From positions 1-50,957 of the forward strand of contig JAFQEY010000010.1 of the NCBI GenBank assembly GCA_017398765.1: DNA of 50,957 nucleotides, given 5' to 3'. Within the stretch, counting starts at the first letter, position 1. The number at the start of each line of letters is the position of its first letter. Origin of the DNA: Akkermansia sp. (GTDB lineage Bacteria; Verrucomicrobiota; Verrucomicrobiia; Verrucomicrobiales; Akkermansiaceae). The notes beneath the pieces were generated by a model that worked only from the letters and a program-made list of their open reading frames with translations, was not told the DNA's origin and ran no database searches. The translations under genes and the position numbers were made by a program. Below are positions 1 to 9,297 of this stretch, piece after piece.

Positions 1-1280
1 AAATGATAATTTAGCTCCCCTTGCGGCCTGACCTGTACCTGTCCGTTCATCAGGAGGGGAAGCAGGAAGTCGCGTTGTTTTTCTAATATACGGTTCTGTA
101 CAAGAGTCTTATGCATTTTATCCAAAACTCCAGCACCCCAATTTTCAAATTTACACAAAAGAGAAGCTGGCGGAATGGGCTGTTTATAAGCCTCAACATC
201 CTTGTAATCAAGCCGTCTACGACCAGATGTTCCTGTCATTTTACTTATTGCGTATGTCCTAAACTCCTTAGAACGAGCCAAACATATACAGAATGTAGGT
301 AGAGAGAATAATTTTCCTCGTATTACTATATACTCAGTTGAACCAAAGCCTACTTCTTTGTCCTTTAGGTCGTGCACCAACGCAGTTTTTCCATTCTCCA
401 AGCAGGGCGTTATTCTTGCAATCAAGATATCTTTGTTCCTGAATTTCATTCCACCTGCGTATGCCTTCTTTTCTGGTTCATCTGTAAGGAAGCGAGTTGT
501 ACTTAATGCTTCCATTGCAATATATGGAGCAACAGCTCCTTTGTTGAGGTGTTCCGTGGGATTTGCCTGTATTATATCGCCTAGCTGCCCACACGACCAC
601 CCCGCAGGTATCTCACGCTTTAATACCTCATTCCACACCATCTTGCCGCCGCTGGATTTGTATGGCTTGCCATTCGCATCAGGGAAATCAAACTGCACGA
701 ACCAGTAGTCATACAAGGCTTGAGCCATGGCTTCTAAATTATCATTTATCTGCTGATTGAGCTCGATTTTTTCATCAATAGCGCGAAGCGTATCTGCAAT
801 TCTCCTTTGTTCTGACAAATCTGCGGGGATTCGGATTTGAATTTCTTCACAATCGGGAACTCGTAAATGCGTAACAATAGAGCCGCCGCCACTTCCGCAA
901 ATTTTATTTTTTATCCACGGAGAAAGAAGTGCATAATTAAGGAACCAATTATAGCATTTTTGAGGATTTGAGCGAAATAGAACTAAGCGTTGACCTAGAA
1001 AGTATCCGTCAGCCGTTCTTAAAATGCCAACCTCTCCCAAGGGCGCTTCTCTAGTAAAAATAACATCTCCATCTTCAAGCTCTCCTCTGCTTGTCCAGAT
1101 ATCATACGTTTGTTTCGTTACATATCTCACAGAAGAAATGTCTACAAAACCATTTCGGATGTTGCTAGTTCGCAACATTTTATATGGTGTTGGATAATTT
1201 ACCACTGGTGCAGTTTTATTTCGGCAATCTATGACATGACTGCATAGCGCACGCACCGTTTCATGTTTCCACTCACTCAT
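1..1280 (-). CDS. hsdS: Type I restriction-modification specificity subunit HsdS (C-terminus cut by window edge)
   Basis: I translated the minus strand by hand from the ATG at 1280 (MSEWKHETVRALC...) and it stays open to the left edge, about 426 codons. HsdS supplies the two target-recognition domains that direct the HsdM/HsdR complex to its bipartite DNA site. The order is TRD1, a conserved helical spacer (SEQRRIADTLRAIDEKIELN, then a helix ending YDYWFVQFDFP), TRD2, and a second distal helix with VQNRILEKQRDFLLPLLMNG. Repeated half-subunits with dimerising helices are the HsdS hallmark. The gene starts 12 nt after rhuM and is last in the operon. The visible part is nearly full length for the family, so only a few C-terminal residues are probably missing. 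I saw no inverted repeats that would suggest phase variation, but the flank is outside the window. Confidence 0.9.
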   Translation of the reverse strand, partial: MSEWKHETVRALCSHVIDCRNKTAPVVNYPTPYKMLRTSNIRNGFVDISSVRYVTKQTYDIWTSRGELEDGDVIFTREAPLGEVGILRTADGYFLGQRLVLFRSNPQKCYNWFLNYALLSPWIKNKICGSGGGSIVTHLRVPDCEEIQIRIPADLSEQRRIADTLRAIDEKIELNQQINDNLEAMAQALYDYWFVQFDFPDANGKPYKSSGGKMVWNEVLKREIPAGWSCGQLGDIIQANPTEHLNKGAVAPYIAMEALSTTRFLTDEPEKKAYAGGMKFRNKDILIARITPCLENGKTALVHDLKDKEVGFGSTEYIVIRGKLFSLPTFCICLARSKEFRTYAISKMTGTSGRRRLDYKDVEAYKQPIPPASLLCKFENWGAGVLDKMHKTLVQNRILEKQRDFLLPLLMNGQVQVRPQGELNYH

Positions 1281-1292
1281 ATTTCAGACTTA

Positions 1293-2312
1293 TTATTCCT
1301 CATGATCTTCCAACATTTTTCTGGTAGCCTTATCAAAGTCAGAATCGATTATCTGGGTTTTGTTGAAGATATCATATTCCTGATGGGCTTTTTTTCTGGC
1401 CAGAGCAGCGGAGATGCGGCCTTTATCCGGGAGGATTTGGTAACGTCGGAACGCCAGGAATTCGTTGACAGAAGCGGAGAATTGTTCCATGGAGAATGTG
1501 TTTTCCTGCTCAATTAAATCTTCTATGTAATCAAAGAATCCGCTGACGGCGCGCTCCAGACGGCGAATGGATTTTTCATCCAAGTAATTTTTGGCGATGT
1601 TGACATCTGATTTCAGGATGCGGCCGTCCGGGGCGTTTTTCCAGGTTTTCAAGCCCATGTGGTCTTTGGAATGGTCTGCGCTGTTGTAGACAATTTCGGC
1701 AGCGGTCTGCCCTGTGATGGCATAGTGAAAACGATTCTGCACCATGGCATAGAAGTCATGGGTGATGTCAGAGGTTTTGTCATAGTCAATGCTGCATTCT
1801 GCGAAAATGTCTGTGATTTGCTGCCAGATTCTGCGTTCGGAAGCGCGGATGGAGCGAACGCGCTCGAGCAATTCGCGGAAGTAGTCTTTTCGGAAAGCGT
1901 CTGAGCCTTGTTTGAGTCTGTCGTCATCCAGCACAAAGCCCTTGCGGATGAATTCATTGAGAACTCGGGTAGCCCATTGCCGGAAGCGGGTTGCTTTTGC
2001 GGAATTGACGCGATAGCCAACGGAGATGATGGCATCCAGGTTATAAAAGGTTGTAAGGATAGATTGTGTTTTATTCTTCATTGCACCGTGTGGAGTGGTT
2101 ATTTCCATTTTGGAAATAACCACTTCCGGCTCCAGCTCACCCTCATCAAAAATATTCTTGAGGTGTTTGCTGATGGCGGGTACCTGCACACCGAAAAGTT
2201 CGGCCATGGCCTTTTGTGTCAGCCATATTGTTTCATCCTGCACAATGGCTTGAACTTGCCCGTCGCTATCGGGGAGGTTGTAGAGAAGAAAGGAGATGGG
2301 TTTATTGACCAT
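1293..2312 (-). CDS. rhuM: RhuM-family protein inside the type I RM operon
   Basis: A 339-residue protein of the virulence RhuM family. Its N-terminus (about residues 25-60: WLTQKAMAELFGVQVPAISK) reads as a winged-helix or HTH segment, followed by the family core around YNLDAIISVGYRVNSAKATR and FRQWATRVLNEFIRKGF. The molecular role of RhuM is not established; the name comes from a Salmonella pathogenicity island gene. It lies 3 nt after hsdM and 12 nt before hsdS, so it must be co-transcribed and probably translationally coupled. The HTH and the position suggest an accessory or regulatory role for the RM system, which is inference. The family call is strong and the function unknown. Confidence 0.88.
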   Translation of the reverse strand: MVNKPISFLLYNLPDSDGQVQAIVQDETIWLTQKAMAELFGVQVPAISKHLKNIFDEGELEPEVVISKMEITTPHGAMKNKTQSILTTFYNLDAIISVGYRVNSAKATRFRQWATRVLNEFIRKGFVLDDDRLKQGSDAFRKDYFRELLERVRSIRASERRIWQQITDIFAECSIDYDKTSDITHDFYAMVQNRFHYAITGQTAAEIVYNSADHSKDHMGLKTWKNAPDGRILKSDVNIAKNYLDEKSIRRLERAVSGFFDYIEDLIEQENTFSMEQFSASVNEFLAFRRYQILPDKGRISAALARKKAHQEYDIFNKTQIIDSDFDKATRKMLEDHEE

Positions 2313-2315
2313 GGC

Positions 2316-3944
2316 TTAATTAAACTCCAGAAAAGACATTTGTTTTCTGATTTCCTCATCCAGCTTGGCAGACTGAGCCGACAGCTCGTTGAACTCTGCC
2401 ATGAATGCGTCCATCTTTTGCTTGAACTCCTCCGGGGAGATATCGATATGCTCAATCTTCACATCGAAATACTGCCCGGCGGAGAAGGAGAAGCCTTTTT
2501 CCTCCATTTCCGTGTAGGAGGGAACTACGGCAAAGGAATCCACCGCTTCGTGTTTCTCAAAGGTTGCGATGATGCGTTCTTCTTCTTCTCGGGAAAGGCG
2601 TGTGTACTGTTTGTTATTGTTGTCTTTTTCCTTGGTGCCCAGCTGGGAGGCATCGATAAGGATTGCGCCGTCTCGGCTGCCTGCGTCCTCTTTATCAATG
2701 AAGATGACGGAAACGCTTGTACCGGTGGCGGCAAAGATATTGGACGGCATGCTGACCACTCCGCGTAGCCACTTCTGCGAGACGAGTCTTTCACGAATTG
2801 TTTTTTCCTGTGATGAGGCCGCGGTGAGGAAACCGCTGGGCACCACGATGGCCGCCTTGCCTTTATCACTCAGGGAAGCGATGACGTGCTGGAGGAAACA
2901 CAGGTAAATTGCCATGGATTCCTTTTTCTTGTTCGGCACTTTGGGTACACCTGCAAAGAATATGGGTTTGCGTTCCGGGGCAGCCAAGGAGTCCCGGTAC
3001 TCGGAGAAGTCGAGCTTGAACGGCGGGTTGGAGACGATGTAGTCAAATTTTCTGAGGCCGCCGGACTTCTCAAAAAATGCCGGCTCTGTCAGGGTGTTGC
3101 CTTGCACTACGTTTTGCAGAGATTCGGCCAGACCGTTCAGGATGAGGTTCAACCGCAGCAGACCGCTGGATTTCTGGGAAATATCCTGCGAATAAATGGT
3201 GCAGCAATTCTGCCTGATGCGGTCGGCAAGACACATCAGCAGCGTGCCGGAGCCGGCAGAGGGATCGTAGCAGGTGACACTCTTGGGCTTGCCGTTCACC
3301 AGAATCTGAGCCATCACGCGCCCTACGGAATGCGGAGTGAAATACTCAGCGTACTTGCCGCCGGAATCGGTGTTGTAGTCTCGTATCAGGTATTCGTAGA
3401 TGGAGGAGAAGAAGTCATAACCCCGATCAAAGGCATCTTCAAAAGAGAATTGCGAGAGTTTGTTGATAATGGCTCGGCAGAAATCGGCGCGTTTGCTCGC
3501 ATCGGTAATAAAGACGCTGAGCTTTTCAAACATCAGAATGGCGGTATGTTCCGAGGTGCGTACGGAGAAGATATCGGCATTCTGTGCGGCGAGTTCTGTG
3601 AGGGTGTTATCGAACAGTTGGTCAAATCCCGGTTCATTCTGTCGATTGTGGAGACTGGGAATGAGCTGCTCTTTTTTGAAACGGGCAATACCCGGGGGGA
3701 GAATGTACCACAAGTCTTCATACGCATCACCCTCCATGAGCATCAGTTGCTCGTACCGACTTATGCTACCCGTAATTCCTTGTTCCGTAGCGTAGCGCAT
3801 GAATTTATCGTTCAGGAACTTGTACTGAAAAACCTGAGTGATGACCTTGTATTCATTGCCGTCATTACCCAGACCGTAGGCTGCACAGGTGGCTTTCAGC
3901 TCATCAATGAGCTTTTGAGTGCGGATGAGGATGTCGTCTTCCAT
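2316..3944 (-). CDS. hsdM: Type I restriction-modification DNA methyltransferase subunit HsdM
   Basis: A 542-residue N6-adenine methyltransferase subunit. An N-terminal helical HsdM_N domain (about 1-160) is followed by the class I SAM-dependent fold. SAM-binding motif I is visible as YDPSAGSGTLLM and the catalytic motif IV as IVSNPPF (N6-adenine NPPF). The region EYFTPHSVGRVMAQILV before motif I is typical of HsdM. A helical C-terminal tail (LDEEIRKQMSFLEF) probably contacts HsdS. The gene begins 3 nt after hsdR ends and stops 3 nt before rhuM, so the operon is very compact. All methyltransferase motifs look intact, so the enzyme should be active. Confidence 0.95.
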   Translation of the reverse strand: MEDDILIRTQKLIDELKATCAAYGLGNDGNEYKVITQVFQYKFLNDKFMRYATEQGITGSISRYEQLMLMEGDAYEDLWYILPPGIARFKKEQLIPSLHNRQNEPGFDQLFDNTLTELAAQNADIFSVRTSEHTAILMFEKLSVFITDASKRADFCRAIINKLSQFSFEDAFDRGYDFFSSIYEYLIRDYNTDSGGKYAEYFTPHSVGRVMAQILVNGKPKSVTCYDPSAGSGTLLMCLADRIRQNCCTIYSQDISQKSSGLLRLNLILNGLAESLQNVVQGNTLTEPAFFEKSGGLRKFDYIVSNPPFKLDFSEYRDSLAAPERKPIFFAGVPKVPNKKKESMAIYLCFLQHVIASLSDKGKAAIVVPSGFLTAASSQEKTIRERLVSQKWLRGVVSMPSNIFAATGTSVSVIFIDKEDAGSRDGAILIDASQLGTKEKDNNNKQYTRLSREEEERIIATFEKHEAVDSFAVVPSYTEMEEKGFSFSAGQYFDVKIEHIDISPEEFKQKMDAFMAEFNELSAQSAKLDEEIRKQMSFLEFN

Positions 3945-3947
3945 GCG

Positions 3948-6900
3948 TCAGGCGGGGGAAAGATGTTCGCTGTATTCGGAGTAAATAGTTTGAGAAATAT
4001 CTAATTTTTGTTCTCTGCTGAGACGGGGTGTGGTATAGGCAGCCAGCGTGTTCCAGATGGTACTGTTGAGAGTTCCTTTGAAATAGGATTGGTTCTGAAT
4101 GAGATTTGCGTTATCATCCAGCAGGTCATCAACTTTACTGCGTACTTGGTTCAGAGCTTCTACCAGGCTGCGTTCGTAGCTGGTTAACTCCGGGTATTTT
4201 CGCAGCAGGTAACGGTGCAGGCGGGCGTATTTGGCATCGTGATCATACATACACAGGATAATCTGCTCCTGATGCAGCACCTGTTTGAGCTTGCGTTCCA
4301 CTTCATCCATTTCGGCAAGCCGGGCGCGCAGTTCTTCTGCGCTCATCTCCTTGAACCCTTTTTCTCCGAAGATGCGGCGCAGTTCTTCATTCAGTTGAGC
4401 CCATGAGGCATCTTTTCTGTCAAAGCAGCCACCCAGTTGCCCCTTGGCTTTGCGGAAGCGCCGGATGAGTTCGTCTGCAATTTTGAGCTCAACGGGATTG
4501 CCCTTGCGTTGGAACGCAAACAGGCAACCGTTCAAGGCGGCTTCCAGCAGTTCCTCTGTTTCTGTTCCCTTGGCCCATGCCTCCTCTGTGTAGATAGTGT
4601 TCAGGCGTTCGCTGACCATACGCTCCATGCGGATGAAGCGGTCGATTTCTTCAAGGTTCATGTCGTATCCGCCACCAATGATACTGGCTCTCAGTTCACG
4701 TGCTTCTGCAAGACTGCGGCGCAGTTGTTGCAGTTCTTTTTTGTCGGCGGTTTCCAGAATCTGCTCGAACTCGGCGTGATTTTCAGGACGATATCGCCAC
4801 AGGAAATCTTTCATCTTAGCTACACTCACCTCGATTTCTTCGCGTGTGTGGAACAGGGCATTGTAATTGTCCCAGTTTTCGCCAAGTTCGCGTTTGAGTT
4901 CTTCCAGATAGGCGGCGTTTGCGGCATCAAAGGCTTTACGGATATCTGCAAAGTCTACCACGTGCCCATATTTCCAATCTCCGTAGGGGCGATTCACGCG
5001 TGCCAGCGTTTGCAGCAGGTTGTGTTCTTTGACGATGCGCCCCATGTAAAGTTTCTTGAGGCGCGGAGCATCAAAACCGGTCAGCAGCATATTGAAGACC
5101 ACCAACAAGTCCAGTTCGCCGTTTTTAAACTTATCTGTCAGGTCTTTGCGTTCTACCTTGGTGCCTACATCGTGAAGAATGAGGGCTGCTTTGATTTCCG
5201 GGTGCTTTTCTTCAAGCATCCGTATCATCATTTTTGCCTGTTCGGAGGTGTCACACACCACCATGCCGCCGATGCTGCGGTCCCCATGTGTCTCTCGGGT
5301 GTTCAGCAGATCCGTGACGATGTACTGCGTGAGCGGAGTGACAAACTTTTCATGGGCATACAACACTTTGCGTTTCTTGGCATCTCCTACCAGAACTTTC
5401 ACCTGTTTCAATGCGTCTTCCAGTATCACGCGATACTGAGTTTCCACTATTTCGTGCAGCAGACGCAGTGTGTAGCCGTCCTGAATGGATTGGTTATAGT
5501 AGTAGGTGTCGATATATTCGCCAAATATTTCGCGTGTGGCTTTTTCTCGTTTCAGGAAGGCTTCGCGACTTTCGTCATTCTCGGGGGCGGAGAGTTTGGG
5601 TGTGCCTGTCAGCCCAATGTATACGGAATCGGCTTCCGCATTTAACAATGCACCAAGGAATGAGCCTTGTGGTTTGTAGCTGCGGTGTGCTTCATCGATA
5701 AAGAAGATACGTTTGATATTTGTGCCGTAGGGGGCAATGATTTTGCCTCCGTCCGACTTGAATCGCTGGATATTGACAACATTGATTTCGTCTTTGCCGC
5801 TGTCACCGTCCTTGCCGCTTTGACTATGCAACAGCTTGTCGAACTCTTTGCGGCTGTCTGCCCTCACGATGTGAAGCCCGCGTGCACCGAGCTCATCTGC
5901 GGCTTGGTCTGCCAGGTCGATGCGGTCTACAACAAAGAAGAACTTGGCTATGGTGCCTTGCTTACCGTAGTAGTCGGTCAGATTTTTGACGCTGTGATAG
6001 GTGAGGGCTGTCTTTCCTGAGCCCTGAGTGTGCCAGATAGTGCCGCGCGTGTTCCCCCCATTGAGCCATTGCCGCATGCGCAGTGACGCGAACAGCTGCG
6101 GATAGCGCATGATATGTTTCTCCAGTCTGCGTATGCCATTGTCTTCCTTTTCAACAAAGGCAATGCCAAAGTGTAGCATGAACTCAAATCTCTCACGTGA
6201 CAACAGGGAGGTGGCAAAGCGTGAAGCCGGACGATTTTGCCCGATGGATGATTCGAACTCCGGCGTATGCTCGTAACCTGCCAACTTGGTGTCACGCAGT
6301 ACTGCTCGGATGTCATCATCACGGAGGTCTCTCAGCATTCGCGGGGTAAAGGCAACCTCGTTTTTTTCTCTGAAGAAATTGAAATGCGGTTTCCCCTGAG
6401 AGGTGGTACAGTAGAAACTGCCCTGCCAGCGGTTACCGTCATCATATTCCTGATTTCCGGAAAACAGCATGAGCTGTGCTGCGTTCATGTAGCGACGGAA
6501 GCAACTCTGCGCATTGCGCCTGGTCATGCGGTCACGCTCGGCTTTCATCTGCTCCTTGCTGTTGGGCTTCTTCACCTCGTAAAATGCCAGAGGCAGGCCG
6601 TTCACAAACACCATCACATCGGGGCGGAATTCTTCGCCTTCATTGGTGCAGTTCACCTCGGTCGCAACATGGAAGCTGTTGTTATCAAAATCGGCAAAGT
6701 CTATCAACACCTCGTCCGTGGTTTGCGCTATCAATTTGTTGTAAAATTGGCGGCCAAGGTCGTTGTTGTTCAGCATCGGCACCAGTACCGTGTCGATGTA
6801 CCGATGGGCGTCCTCTTCTGTTTTTTTCTCATTCAACCGAACGAACGCACGCGCAAACTCATCCCGCAAGATGTTCGTCTGAGGTTCCCTTTGCTTCTCC

Positions 6901-6998
6901 CAGACAGCGCGGGGTAGAAACTCATACCCCAGCCGTACCAGTTGCAGGATGACCGGTAGCTTTACGCGGGAATCTTCGTTGAACTGATTTCTACCCAT
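3948..6998 (-). CDS. hsdR: Type I restriction endonuclease subunit HsdR
   Basis: The ATP-dependent translocase and nuclease subunit, 1016 residues from the ATG at 6998. The frame stays open to an upstream TTG at 7013, but the ATG (MGRNQFNEDS) fits the family start better. An N-terminal PD-(D/E)XK nuclease is visible as RPDVMVFVNG followed by LAFYEVKKPNS (D...ExK). The SF2 helicase core follows: Walker A-like TQGSGKTALT, DEAH box FFIDEAHRSY, motif III-like GLTGTPKL, and motif VI region LARVNRPYGDWKYG. The C-terminal helical region binds HsdM/HsdS. It is first in the operon, behind a good promoter at 7026-7054. All key motifs are intact. Confidence 0.95.
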   Translation of the reverse strand: MGRNQFNEDSRVKLPVILQLVRLGYEFLPRAVWEKQREPQTNILRDEFARAFVRLNEKKTEEDAHRYIDTVLVPMLNNNDLGRQFYNKLIAQTTDEVLIDFADFDNNSFHVATEVNCTNEGEEFRPDVMVFVNGLPLAFYEVKKPNSKEQMKAERDRMTRRNAQSCFRRYMNAAQLMLFSGNQEYDDGNRWQGSFYCTTSQGKPHFNFFREKNEVAFTPRMLRDLRDDDIRAVLRDTKLAGYEHTPEFESSIGQNRPASRFATSLLSRERFEFMLHFGIAFVEKEDNGIRRLEKHIMRYPQLFASLRMRQWLNGGNTRGTIWHTQGSGKTALTYHSVKNLTDYYGKQGTIAKFFFVVDRIDLADQAADELGARGLHIVRADSRKEFDKLLHSQSGKDGDSGKDEINVVNIQRFKSDGGKIIAPYGTNIKRIFFIDEAHRSYKPQGSFLGALLNAEADSVYIGLTGTPKLSAPENDESREAFLKREKATREIFGEYIDTYYYNQSIQDGYTLRLLHEIVETQYRVILEDALKQVKVLVGDAKKRKVLYAHEKFVTPLTQYIVTDLLNTRETHGDRSIGGMVVCDTSEQAKMMIRMLEEKHPEIKAALILHDVGTKVERKDLTDKFKNGELDLLVVFNMLLTGFDAPRLKKLYMGRIVKEHNLLQTLARVNRPYGDWKYGHVVDFADIRKAFDAANAAYLEELKRELGENWDNYNALFHTREEIEVSVAKMKDFLWRYRPENHAEFEQILETADKKELQQLRRSLAEARELRASIIGGGYDMNLEEIDRFIRMERMVSERLNTIYTEEAWAKGTETEELLEAALNGCLFAFQRKGNPVELKIADELIRRFRKAKGQLGGCFDRKDASWAQLNEELRRIFGEKGFKEMSAEELRARLAEMDEVERKLKQVLHQEQIILCMYDHDAKYARLHRYLLRKYPELTSYERSLVEALNQVRSKVDDLLDDNANLIQNQSYFKGTLNSTIWNTLAAYTTPRLSREQKLDISQTIYSEYSEHLSPA

Positions 6999-7025
6999 AG
7001 CAGATAAATACAACGTTGCCCTCTG

Positions 7026-7054
7026 ATTCTATCATGATGTCTCCCACCTGTAAA
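7026..7054 (-). promoter_or_regulatory. Promoter of the hsdR-hsdM-rhuM-hsdS operon
   Basis: On the minus strand, TTTACA (7054-7049) is followed after exactly 17 nt by TAGAAT (7031-7026). This is 5/6 and 5/6 to the sigma-70 consensus. The predicted start is about 20 nt upstream of the hsdR ATG. Assigned by inspection only. Confidence 0.6.
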
Positions 7055-7165
7055 ATGAATTCCCTTTATTTTAGTGCATTAGTTTTTGAAATTATTGAAA
7101 TGCGGTAACATGTGGTTCATCATCGGGGCGGTGTCGGGTGGCATATAAAACAGAGCTTCCCGTTA

Positions 7166-7201
7166 CACAAAAACGCCGCAGTGGGATGAGCACTGCGGCG
7201 T
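7166..7201 (-). terminator. Rho-independent terminator of the nan/pfk operon
   Basis: A perfect 11-bp stem (ACGCCGCAGTG pairing with CACTGCGGCGT, 7-nt loop) is followed on the minus strand by TTTTT. It lies 32 nt after the last pfk gene and ends that minus-strand operon. Confidence 0.85.
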
Positions 7202-7232
7202 GAGGAAGGAAAGATTGAGTACCGGGGGAGCG

Positions 7233-8321
7233 TCAACTGGAGGCATCGCCGAAGGAAATTCCGATTTCTCGGGCGGCTTCCACGAGCTGGCTCTGGCTGT
7301 CCACGATGTGGAGGGTACGGACGGCATCCTCAATGGGCATGGAAACCATGTCAACGCGGTGCAGGGCAACGGTTTCGCCGAATTTGCCCTCCTCAATGAG
7401 GTCGATGGCCTTTGCGCCGCAGCGGACACCCAGTACGCGGTCAAACGGGATGGGGGAACCGCCACGCTGGATGTGACCCAGCACGCAGTAACGGGTTTCG
7501 ATACCGGTGATGGTTTCCAGCTTGGTGGACAGGAAAGAGGCAATACCGCCCAGTCGCACCTCGCCCTTGGTTTCCTCGTCCAGAGTGAGCAGCTTGCCGC
7601 CAATCTTGGCACCTTCGCTTACCACGACGATGATTTCGCGCTGGCCGAGAGCTTTCAGCAGTTCTACCTTGCGAACGATGTCTTCCAGTGTGAACTCGAT
7701 TTCCGGCAGCAGAATCACGTCTGCACCACCGGCAATGCCGCCGTAGAGAGCAATCCAGCCGGCATGGCGGCCCATGACTTCCACCACCATCATGCGCTGG
7801 TGGGAGAAGGCCGTGGTGCGCAGGCGGTCCAGATTTTCGCTCACGATGGAGACTGCGGTCCAGAAGCCGAAGGTGTAGTCCGTGGAGCCCAGGTCATTAT
7901 CAATGGTCTTGGGCACGCCTACGATGGGCAGGCCAATGTGGCGGAGTTCCAGACCGATGGTCTGAGAGCCATCGCCACCCACCACGATGAGGGCAGAGAG
8001 GTCCAGGCGTTTGACGGTGTCCTTGCTGCGTTGCAGCACGTCATCCGCAATCTGCATGCGGCCGCCCACACCGCTTTTGACGGTGAAGTTGCCTTTGTTG
8101 ACAGTGCCGAGGATGGTGCCGCCCATGGAGCGGATGTTGTGGCAGTTCTCCGGGGTGAGGATGCGCCAGCGCTCGTTTTCGGGCGTGGAGAGCAGCCCCT
8201 CAAAGCCATCGTAGAAGCCGTAGACTTTCCAGCCGCGGGCTGTTGCAGCAGCCACGGCGCCTTCAATCACGGCGTTGAGTCCGGGGCAGTCGCCGCCGGC
8301 GTTGAGTATACCGATATTCAT
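7233..8321 (-). CDS. pfkA: 6-phosphofructokinase (catalytic copy)
   Basis: A 362-residue PFK-family enzyme that phosphorylates fructose 6-phosphate to fructose 1,6-bisphosphate, the committed step of glycolysis. The glycine-rich start ILNAGGDCPGLNA, VVGGDGSQ (D117, equal to D103 of E. coli PFK-1), PKTIDND (catalytic base D141, equal to D127), EVMGRHAGW (R185) and HIQRGGSP are all intact. The residue after D117 is Gly (ATP-type), but K138 of PKTIDND matches the Lys124 variant of PPi-type and group III enzymes. Gly104 with Lys124 occurs in ATP-using group III PFKs, so ATP is the likelier donor, though this is not certain. It is the last gene of the nanA operon, 9 nt after the S11-like gene. A second, altered PFK is two genes upstream in the same operon. 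Confidence 0.93.
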   Translation of the reverse strand: MNIGILNAGGDCPGLNAVIEGAVAAATARGWKVYGFYDGFEGLLSTPENERWRILTPENCHNIRSMGGTILGTVNKGNFTVKSGVGGRMQIADDVLQRSKDTVKRLDLSALIVVGGDGSQTIGLELRHIGLPIVGVPKTIDNDLGSTDYTFGFWTAVSIVSENLDRLRTTAFSHQRMMVVEVMGRHAGWIALYGGIAGGADVILLPEIEFTLEDIVRKVELLKALGQREIIVVVSEGAKIGGKLLTLDEETKGEVRLGGIASFLSTKLETITGIETRYCVLGHIQRGGSPIPFDRVLGVRCGAKAIDLIEEGKFGETVALHRVDMVSMPIEDAVRTLHIVDSQSQLVEAAREIGISFGDASS

Positions 8322-8330
8322 GAGAGATGT

Positions 8331-9290
8331 TTAGTTAGGAAGGATGATGAATTTGGAACGATCCTGATAGTCATTGGTGGGGAGCCAGGCATCCCACGCG
8401 TCCCAGCCATTAGCCAGGAATTTGGCAGCGGTTCTGTCACGGACACTGCCGTCCGGCATGCCAAGCATGACGACAAGCAGCCGCTGTCCATAGGTTCCGG
8501 GCTGCCCGTTGGTCGGGTTTGTTCTTTTGACGGAGGCCCGACTGTTGGTGACCATGAGACAGGAGCCGGCGCTTCGGGAGCGTGCGACTTTCAGCCCGTC
8601 TACACTATTGGCTGAGGGCAGCAGGCGGTTGTTGTTGCGGATGGTGGCTGTTCGTACTCCCTGTGGGGAGTATACGTTTGCCGTTACGTAGCGCTGGGAG
8701 GTGATGGCCAGCATCTCCGGCTTGGTGAGTGCATACATGCCCAGCAGTGCCATGTCTCGCGCTGTAGACTGGGTGATGACGGCTCCGTTGGATCCCTTGA
8801 ACCGGGTGGAGGTCATGCCCAGTCTGAGGGCAAGCTTGTTCATTTCTGAGATGAATGCTCCCTCAGGGTCAGACTCACTGAGCACCTGACCGCAGGCAAA
8901 TGCCGCTGTAGTTGCGCAGGCACTGTCATCCCACAGCAGGGCGGAGTACAGGGCATCACGCAGGGTAAGACTTTCTCCGGGACGAAGTTTCAGCAGGTTG
9001 GTGCGCTGCCAGCGTACGGCCTCTTGCGGCACGGTAATCATGCGGTTGAGGTCAACGTTGTGGGCGCGTACCCAGTCCAGAACTACTGTTGCTGTGGCCA
9101 GATTGGAGAGCATACCGATGGGGCGTCGCTCATTCGCGTTGGATGAATAGAGGATGCGCCCGGAATGCACTTCCAGTGCTACATAGCTGGGGGTTGTTTG
9201 ATCCGGGGTAACGTAGCCGGTGCAGGAGTTCTGGAGAACGCTGCCGACTGCTGCTGCCAACAGGCAGAAACTCTTCAGGATGTTTTTCAT
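8331..9290 (-). CDS. Peptidase S11 (D-Ala-D-Ala carboxypeptidase)-like protein lacking its catalytic motifs
   Basis: A 319-residue exported protein with a hydrophobic signal at residues 1-22 ending near NSC. The lipobox is poor, so lipidation is uncertain. The fold is recognisable as DacA-like S11 from SGRILYSSNANERRPIG, the SLTLRDALYSALLWDD block and SVDGLK. All three catalytic motifs are changed. The SxxK position reads M60-L-S-N63 where the family has Ser-x-x-Lys. The SxN position reads S123-A-C125. KTG reads K234-V-A236. It therefore should not work as a penicillin-binding hydrolase. It sits between the two PFK genes (7 and 9 nt gaps) in the sialic acid operon. It may bind peptidoglycan or another ligand, or be a scaffold; the function is unknown. 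Confidence 0.8.
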   Translation of the reverse strand: MKNILKSFCLLAAAVGSVLQNSCTGYVTPDQTTPSYVALEVHSGRILYSSNANERRPIGMLSNLATATVVLDWVRAHNVDLNRMITVPQEAVRWQRTNLLKLRPGESLTLRDALYSALLWDDSACATTAAFACGQVLSESDPEGAFISEMNKLALRLGMTSTRFKGSNGAVITQSTARDMALLGMYALTKPEMLAITSQRYVTANVYSPQGVRTATIRNNNRLLPSANSVDGLKVARSRSAGSCLMVTNSRASVKRTNPTNGQPGTYGQRLLVVMLGMPDGSVRDRTAAKFLANGWDAWDAWLPTNDYQDRSKFIILPN

Positions 9291-9297
9291 TCGTTAT

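Noticed and set aside
1..1280. Phase-variable hsdS with inverted repeats or a second silent hsdS
   Set aside because: No inverted repeats or recombinase gene are visible, and the left flank is outside the window, so this cannot be judged.
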